DNA of 9,981 nt, from assembly GCA_002454195.1 (NCBI GenBank), contig DKIJ01000026.1, forward strand, positions 67,911 through 77,891. Direction: 5' to 3'. The position numbers and the translations under genes are program-made. This stretch comes from Flavobacterium sp. UBA6721 (GTDB lineage: Bacteria; Bacteroidota; Bacteroidia; Flavobacteriales; Flavobacteriaceae). The notes below the pieces were generated by a model. It was given only the letters and a program-made list of their open reading frames with translations. It did no database searches and had not been told where the DNA came from. Shown one piece after another: positions 6,594 through 9,981 of the stretch (its first letter is position 1; every line of letters begins with the position of its first letter).

Positions 6594-7760
6594 ATGAACA
6601 GTATTTTAATTGAAAAAACAAGAGCGTTCTTCAAATCGACTTTTGGGAACGACCCTCAAAAAGTGGTGCTTTCACCGGGAAGAATTAATATTATTGGAGA
6701 ACATATCGATTACAATGATGGTTTTGTCTTGCCTGCTGCTATAGATAAGATTATTTGCTTTGCCTTCGAAAAAAGCAATACCACTACTTCTCGAATCGTG
6801 GCTATCGATTTGAATGAAGAATTTGAAGTGGATTTAACCCAAGATATTCAGCACAGTACTACCGTTTGGAACAATTACATTTTAGGAGTACTAAAACAAT
6901 TACAAGACAACGGATTCGAATTTAGTGGCGTGAATTGCGTGTTTAGTAGTAACATTCCCGTAGGTTCTGGATTATCGTCTTCGGCTGCTTTAGAATGTGG
7001 TTTTCTTTTCGGAATACAATCTCTTTTTGGTTTGGACATTAGTCAACAAAAACGTGCTTTAATGGGACAAAAAGCAGAACATTGGGTGGGAATCAATTGT
7101 GGTATTATGGACCAATTTGCTAGTGTGCATGGACTAGAAAATAAGGTCATTAAATTGGATTGCAATACTTTGGAATATACGTATCACGAAGCTAATTTTA
7201 GTGATTATTCGTTGATTTTATTTGATTCGAATGTAAAACACTCGTTGATGACTTCGGCTTATAATGAAAGACGTCAACAATGTGAAGAAGGAATTGCGAT
7301 TGTAAAGGCTAATTTCCCAGAAATTAAAAGTTTTAGAGATTGTACAGAACAAACAATCATTGATTTGAAAGATAAAATGAGTCATGATGTTTTTAGACGT
7401 TCTCTTTTTGTGGTAAAAGAAATCAACCGTGTAATTCAGGCTTGTGAGGCTTTAGACAATGGGAATATTGAATTGTTAGGCAAATTAATGTTTGCCACTC
7501 ACGATGGATTATCTAAAGACTACGAAGTAAGCTGCGAAGAGCTGGATTTATTAGTGGATTTAGCCAAAGCAGAACCAGCTGTTATCGGTTCAAGACTTAT
7601 GGGTGGCGGTTTTGGAGGCTGCACGATTAACTTAGTTAAAAAAGGACAAGAACAAATCATTAAAGATAAATTTTCTAAATTATACACGGAAGCTTTCGGA
7701 ATTGAATTGAAAATTTATGACGTTAAAGTAAGTAACGGAACATCACTATACACTAAATAA
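6594..7760 (+). CDS. galK: Galactokinase, GalK
   Basis: The enzyme phosphorylates alpha-D-galactose with ATP to give galactose-1-phosphate, the entry step of the Leloir pathway in the cytoplasm. The 388 residues match the usual GHMP-kinase size (E. coli 382). The galactokinase signature SPGRINIIGEHIDYNDG lies at 27-43, with Arg30 as the likely catalytic Arg. The ATP-binding loop PVGSGLSSSAALE is at 122-134. GIMDQFAS (170-177) carries the catalytic Asp173, and the C-terminal GHMP motif GSRLMGGGFGGC is at 332-343. No export signal is present. The stop codon shares its last base with the galT start (TAATG), so the two genes are translationally coupled. Confidence 0.97.
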   Translation: MNSILIEKTRAFFKSTFGNDPQKVVLSPGRINIIGEHIDYNDGFVLPAAIDKIICFAFEKSNTTTSRIVAIDLNEEFEVDLTQDIQHSTTVWNNYILGVLKQLQDNGFEFSGVNCVFSSNIPVGSGLSSSAALECGFLFGIQSLFGLDISQQKRALMGQKAEHWVGINCGIMDQFASVHGLENKVIKLDCNTLEYTYHEANFSDYSLILFDSNVKHSLMTSAYNERRQQCEEGIAIVKANFPEIKSFRDCTEQTIIDLKDKMSHDVFRRSLFVVKEINRVIQACEALDNGNIELLGKLMFATHDGLSKDYEVSCEELDLLVDLAKAEPAVIGSRLMGGGFGGCTINLVKKGQEQIIKDKFSKLYTEAFGIELKIYDVKVSNGTSLYTK

Positions 7761-8815
7761 TGACTATGAGACAGTTTGATATTAATGAAGATCCACATAG
7801 ACGATACAACCCTTTAATCAACGAATGGGTTTTAGTTTCTCCACATCGTGCCAAGAGACCTTGGCAAGGTCAAAAAGAAGCTATTAATACAGTTGCTTTA
7901 CCGGAATATGACCCGGAATGTTATTTATGTGCCGGAAATGTACGTGCTAATGGTGAAGTAAATCCGCCTTACGAAAGTAGCTTTGTTTTTGATAATGATT
8001 TTGCGGCGCTAAAACAAGAGCCTATTGCATTTGAAGGGAATGAAGAGAAAAGTTTCTTTAAAGCACAACCGGAAAGAGGGATTTCTAGAGTAGTGTGTTT
8101 TTCACCAAAACACAATTTGACTTTACCTGAAATGGATGTGGATGGAATTATCAATATTATCCATACTTGGCAAAGAGAATATACAGATTTGGGTAGTATT
8201 GATTACATCAATCACGTTCAGATTTTTGAAAACAAAGGAAGTGTAATGGGATGTAGTAATCCGCATCCACACGGACAAATTTGGGCACAATCATCATTGC
8301 CTACACAGGTTGAGAAAACACAAAACAACCTAAAAGAGTACTACGATAAAAACGGAAGTAACTTATTGCAAGATTATTTACAACAAGAAATCTTGAAAAA
8401 AGAGCGTATTGTGGTAGAAAATGATCATTTTGCTGCTATTGTTCCTTTTTGGGCTATTTGGCCATTCGAAACTATGATTATTAGTAAACGTCATATCACT
8501 AAAATCACCGAATTTACAGAAGATGAAGTAGCAGCTTTTGCAGTAATTTTAAAACAATTAACGTCTAAATACGATAATCTTTTCGAAACGTCATTTCCTT
8601 ATTCTTCAGGAATTCACCAAGCGCCAACAGATGGTGAGGAGCATCCGGAATGGCAATTCCACATGCATTTTTACCCACCTTTATTGCGTTCGGCTTCAGT
8701 AAAGAAATTCATGGTAGGATACGAAATGATGGGCGAATCTCAAAGAGATATTACACCAGAGAAAAGTGCCGAAATGTTGAGAAACTTATCTGAGGTACAT
8801 TACAAACAAAAATAA
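7760..8815 (+). CDS. galT: UDP-glucose--hexose-1-phosphate uridylyltransferase, GalT
   Basis: The enzyme transfers UMP from UDP-glucose to galactose-1-phosphate, giving UDP-galactose and glucose-1-phosphate. Its 351 residues compare with 348 in E. coli. Cys54 and Cys57 (CYLC), with His118 and His169, form the expected zinc site. GCSNPHPHGQIW (164-175) holds the HPH triad, with His171 as the nucleophile uridylylated during the reaction, and Gln173. His286, His301 and His303 (FHMHFYPP) match the second metal site of the E. coli enzyme. ATG at 7760 overlaps the galK stop by one base. A second ATG at 7766 (Met3) would work as well and cannot be excluded. The enzyme is complete, with no missing key residue, and cytoplasmic. 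Confidence 0.97.
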   Translation: MTMRQFDINEDPHRRYNPLINEWVLVSPHRAKRPWQGQKEAINTVALPEYDPECYLCAGNVRANGEVNPPYESSFVFDNDFAALKQEPIAFEGNEEKSFFKAQPERGISRVVCFSPKHNLTLPEMDVDGIINIIHTWQREYTDLGSIDYINHVQIFENKGSVMGCSNPHPHGQIWAQSSLPTQVEKTQNNLKEYYDKNGSNLLQDYLQQEILKKERIVVENDHFAAIVPFWAIWPFETMIISKRHITKITEFTEDEVAAFAVILKQLTSKYDNLFETSFPYSSGIHQAPTDGEEHPEWQFHMHFYPPLLRSASVKKFMVGYEMMGESQRDITPEKSAEMLRNLSEVHYKQK

Positions 8816-8825
8816 AAACGAAATT

Positions 8826-8909
8826 ATGAAATCGCCAAAAATAACAAGTTTGCGTAAGCAAACATCAAAGATTAAAAAGGCGATACCATATAATACAGCT
8901 GAAAAATAA
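8826..8909 (+). CDS. Possible 27-residue basic peptide between galT and galE
   Basis: ATG at 8826 opens a 27-codon frame ending in TAA at 8907-8909. It starts 10 bases after the galT stop and ends 11 bases before galE. The product (MKSPKITSLRKQTSKI followed by KKAIPYNTAEK) has seven Lys, one Arg and a single acidic residue. It shows no membrane segment, signal peptide or motif I recognise. The frame fills nearly the whole spacer and is oriented with the operon, which is the main argument for it. A frame this short arises easily by chance. It could be a real small protein, a leader whose translation affects galE, or a degraded remnant. Confidence 0.3.
   Translation: MKSPKITSLRKQTSKIKKAIPYNTAEK
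8848..8863 (+). other. Small hairpin with GTAA tetraloop in the galT-galE spacer
   Basis: GTTTGC (8848-8853) pairs perfectly with GCAAAC (8858-8863) around GTAA, a GNRA-type loop that stabilises RNA hairpins. No T-run follows, so it is not an ordinary terminator. It lies inside the possible small ORF. It might stabilise or process the mRNA between galT and galE. Confidence 0.4.
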
Positions 8910-8920
8910 AATTTAATTAT

Positions 8921-9934
8921 ATGAAAATACTTGTAACGGGAGGTTTAGGTTTCATAGGTTCTCATACTGTAGTTGAATTACAAAACGAAGGTTTTGAGGT
9001 AGTGGTAATTGATAATTTATCTAATTCATCAGAAGATGTTTTAAAAGGAATTGAAGCCATTACAGGAAAGAAACCTCTTTTTGAAAAATTAGACTTAAGA
9101 GAAAAAGCGGCAGTTCAGGATTTTTTCAAAAGACATTCAGATGTAAACGGTGTTATCCATTTTGCAGCATCGAAAGCTGTTGGTGAAAGTGTTGGAAATC
9201 CGTTGTTGTATTATGAAAACAACATCAATTCTTTAGTGTATTTGCTTCAGGAATTAGAGAAAAAAGAATCGGCTAACTTTATTTTTAGTTCTTCTTGTAC
9301 GGTTTATGGTCAAGCCGAAACAATGCCTATTAATGAAGATTCGGCAGTACAACCAGCTATGTCTCCTTATGGAAATACAAAGCAAATTGGGGAAGAAATT
9401 ATTACTGATGTGGCAAAAGTAAGCGGTATTAACGCTATTTTGTTACGTTATTTTAACCCAATTGGAGCGCATCCATCAGTTGAAATTGGTGAATTGCCAA
9501 TTGGTGTTCCGCAAAATTTAGTACCATTTATTACTCAAACCGCAATTGGGTTGCGTAAAGAATTATTAGTTTACGGAAATGATTACCCAACACCAGATGG
9601 AACTTGTATTCGTGATTACATCCATGTGGTTGATTTAGCTAAAGCACACGTTATTGCTTTGCAACGTTTAATAAATAATAAAAACGAAGCTAAAGTAGAA
9701 ACTTTCAACTTAGGAACAGGAGTAGGAAGTTCAGTATTGGAAGTAATCAATGCTTTTGAAAAAGTGAGTGGTCAAAATTTGGCTTACCGAATCGTTGATA
9801 GAAGAGAAGGTGATGTTACCTTAGCTTATGCCAATACAGACAAAGCTAATCAAGTTCTAGGCTGGAAAACCCAATTGACTCTTGAAGAAGCTATGGCTAG
9901 TGCTTGGAAATGGGAACAAAAAATTAGAAGCTAA
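8921..9934 (+). CDS. galE: UDP-glucose 4-epimerase, GalE
   Basis: The enzyme interconverts UDP-galactose and UDP-glucose using bound NAD, closing the Leloir cycle after GalT. It is an extended short-chain dehydrogenase of 337 residues (E. coli 338). The NAD-binding loop TGGLGFIGSH is at 6-15. HFAASKAVGES is at 80-90. SSSCTVYG (123-130) supplies the catalytic Ser125. The YxxxK pair is Tyr150 and Lys154 in SPYGNTKQ. RYFNPIGAHP (176-185) and RDYIHVVDLA (231-240) are the usual substrate-side motifs. It is cytoplasmic. The gene is complete and sits 105 bases after galT, looser than the galK-galT junction. It may have some expression of its own, as UDP-galactose is also needed for surface polysaccharides. 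Confidence 0.97.
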   Translation: MKILVTGGLGFIGSHTVVELQNEGFEVVVIDNLSNSSEDVLKGIEAITGKKPLFEKLDLREKAAVQDFFKRHSDVNGVIHFAASKAVGESVGNPLLYYENNINSLVYLLQELEKKESANFIFSSSCTVYGQAETMPINEDSAVQPAMSPYGNTKQIGEEIITDVAKVSGINAILLRYFNPIGAHPSVEIGELPIGVPQNLVPFITQTAIGLRKELLVYGNDYPTPDGTCIRDYIHVVDLAKAHVIALQRLINNKNEAKVETFNLGTGVGSSVLEVINAFEKVSGQNLAYRIVDRREGDVTLAYANTDKANQVLGWKTQLTLEEAMASAWKWEQKIRS

Positions 9935-9943
9935 AAGCTTTTT
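9926..9943 (+). terminator. Weak hairpin at the galE stop codon
   Basis: AGAAGCT (9926-9932) pairs with AGCTTTT (9936-9942), including one G-T wobble, around an AAA loop, with only one further T before a G. The galE stop lies within the stem and loop. This is a poor terminator by ordinary standards. The remaining 38 bases to the window end are AT-rich and show no gene. Confidence 0.25.
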
Positions 9944-9981
9944 GAATAGCTATAAATCAACCAATAATTAATAATTTAAAA

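Noticed and set aside
1..9981. CRISPR array, insertion sequence, integrase, riboswitch or phage genes
   Set aside because: No regularly spaced repeats, transposase or integrase motifs, terminal inverted repeats or recognised riboswitch cores were seen.

Overview
This AT-rich window looks like a member of Bacteroidota, most likely Flavobacterium or a close relative. Three things point there: the protein sequences, the absence of Shine-Dalgarno-like sites before the genes, and the AT-rich spacers. Everything after the opening tRNA lies on the + strand and concerns one subject: breaking down beta-1,4-galactan (a pectin side chain) and using the galactose.

Layout: (a) 1-110, the 3' part of a tRNA-Leu(CAA) gene and its hairpin terminator. 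(b) 111-350, a non-coding regulatory stretch with a TACCCC direct repeat 22 bp apart and a possible flavobacterial promoter. (c) 351-715, the wrecked 5' end of a large LacZ-type GH2 beta-galactosidase gene. It is frameshifted in a T run and has lost almost all of its catalytic part. (d) 787-3949, three tightly packed genes: aldose 1-epimerase (galM), a GH53 endo-galactanase lipoprotein, and a second GH53 with an ordinary signal peptide. (e) 3950-4084, a spacer with a 10-bp tandem repeat. (f) 4085-6511, an intact secreted GH2 beta-galactosidase of the DUF4982 type. (g) 6594-9934, the Leloir genes galK, galT and galE, with a possible 27-codon ORF and a small hairpin between galT and galE.

Proposed division of labour (inference from signals and families): the GH53 lipoprotein cuts galactan at the cell surface. 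The second GH53 and the GH2 enzyme finish the oligosaccharides in the periplasm. GalM, GalK, GalT and GalE convert galactose to glucose-1-phosphate and recycle UDP-sugars in the cytoplasm. No SusC/SusD pair, sugar permease or regulator is encoded here, so uptake and control must lie outside the window or elsewhere in the genome.

I see no clearly new system. The points most worth a second look are the dead lacZ-like gene at the head of the cluster, the two unexplained repeat elements in the spacers, the pairing of two GH53 enzymes with different export signals, and the small basic ORF between galT and galE.
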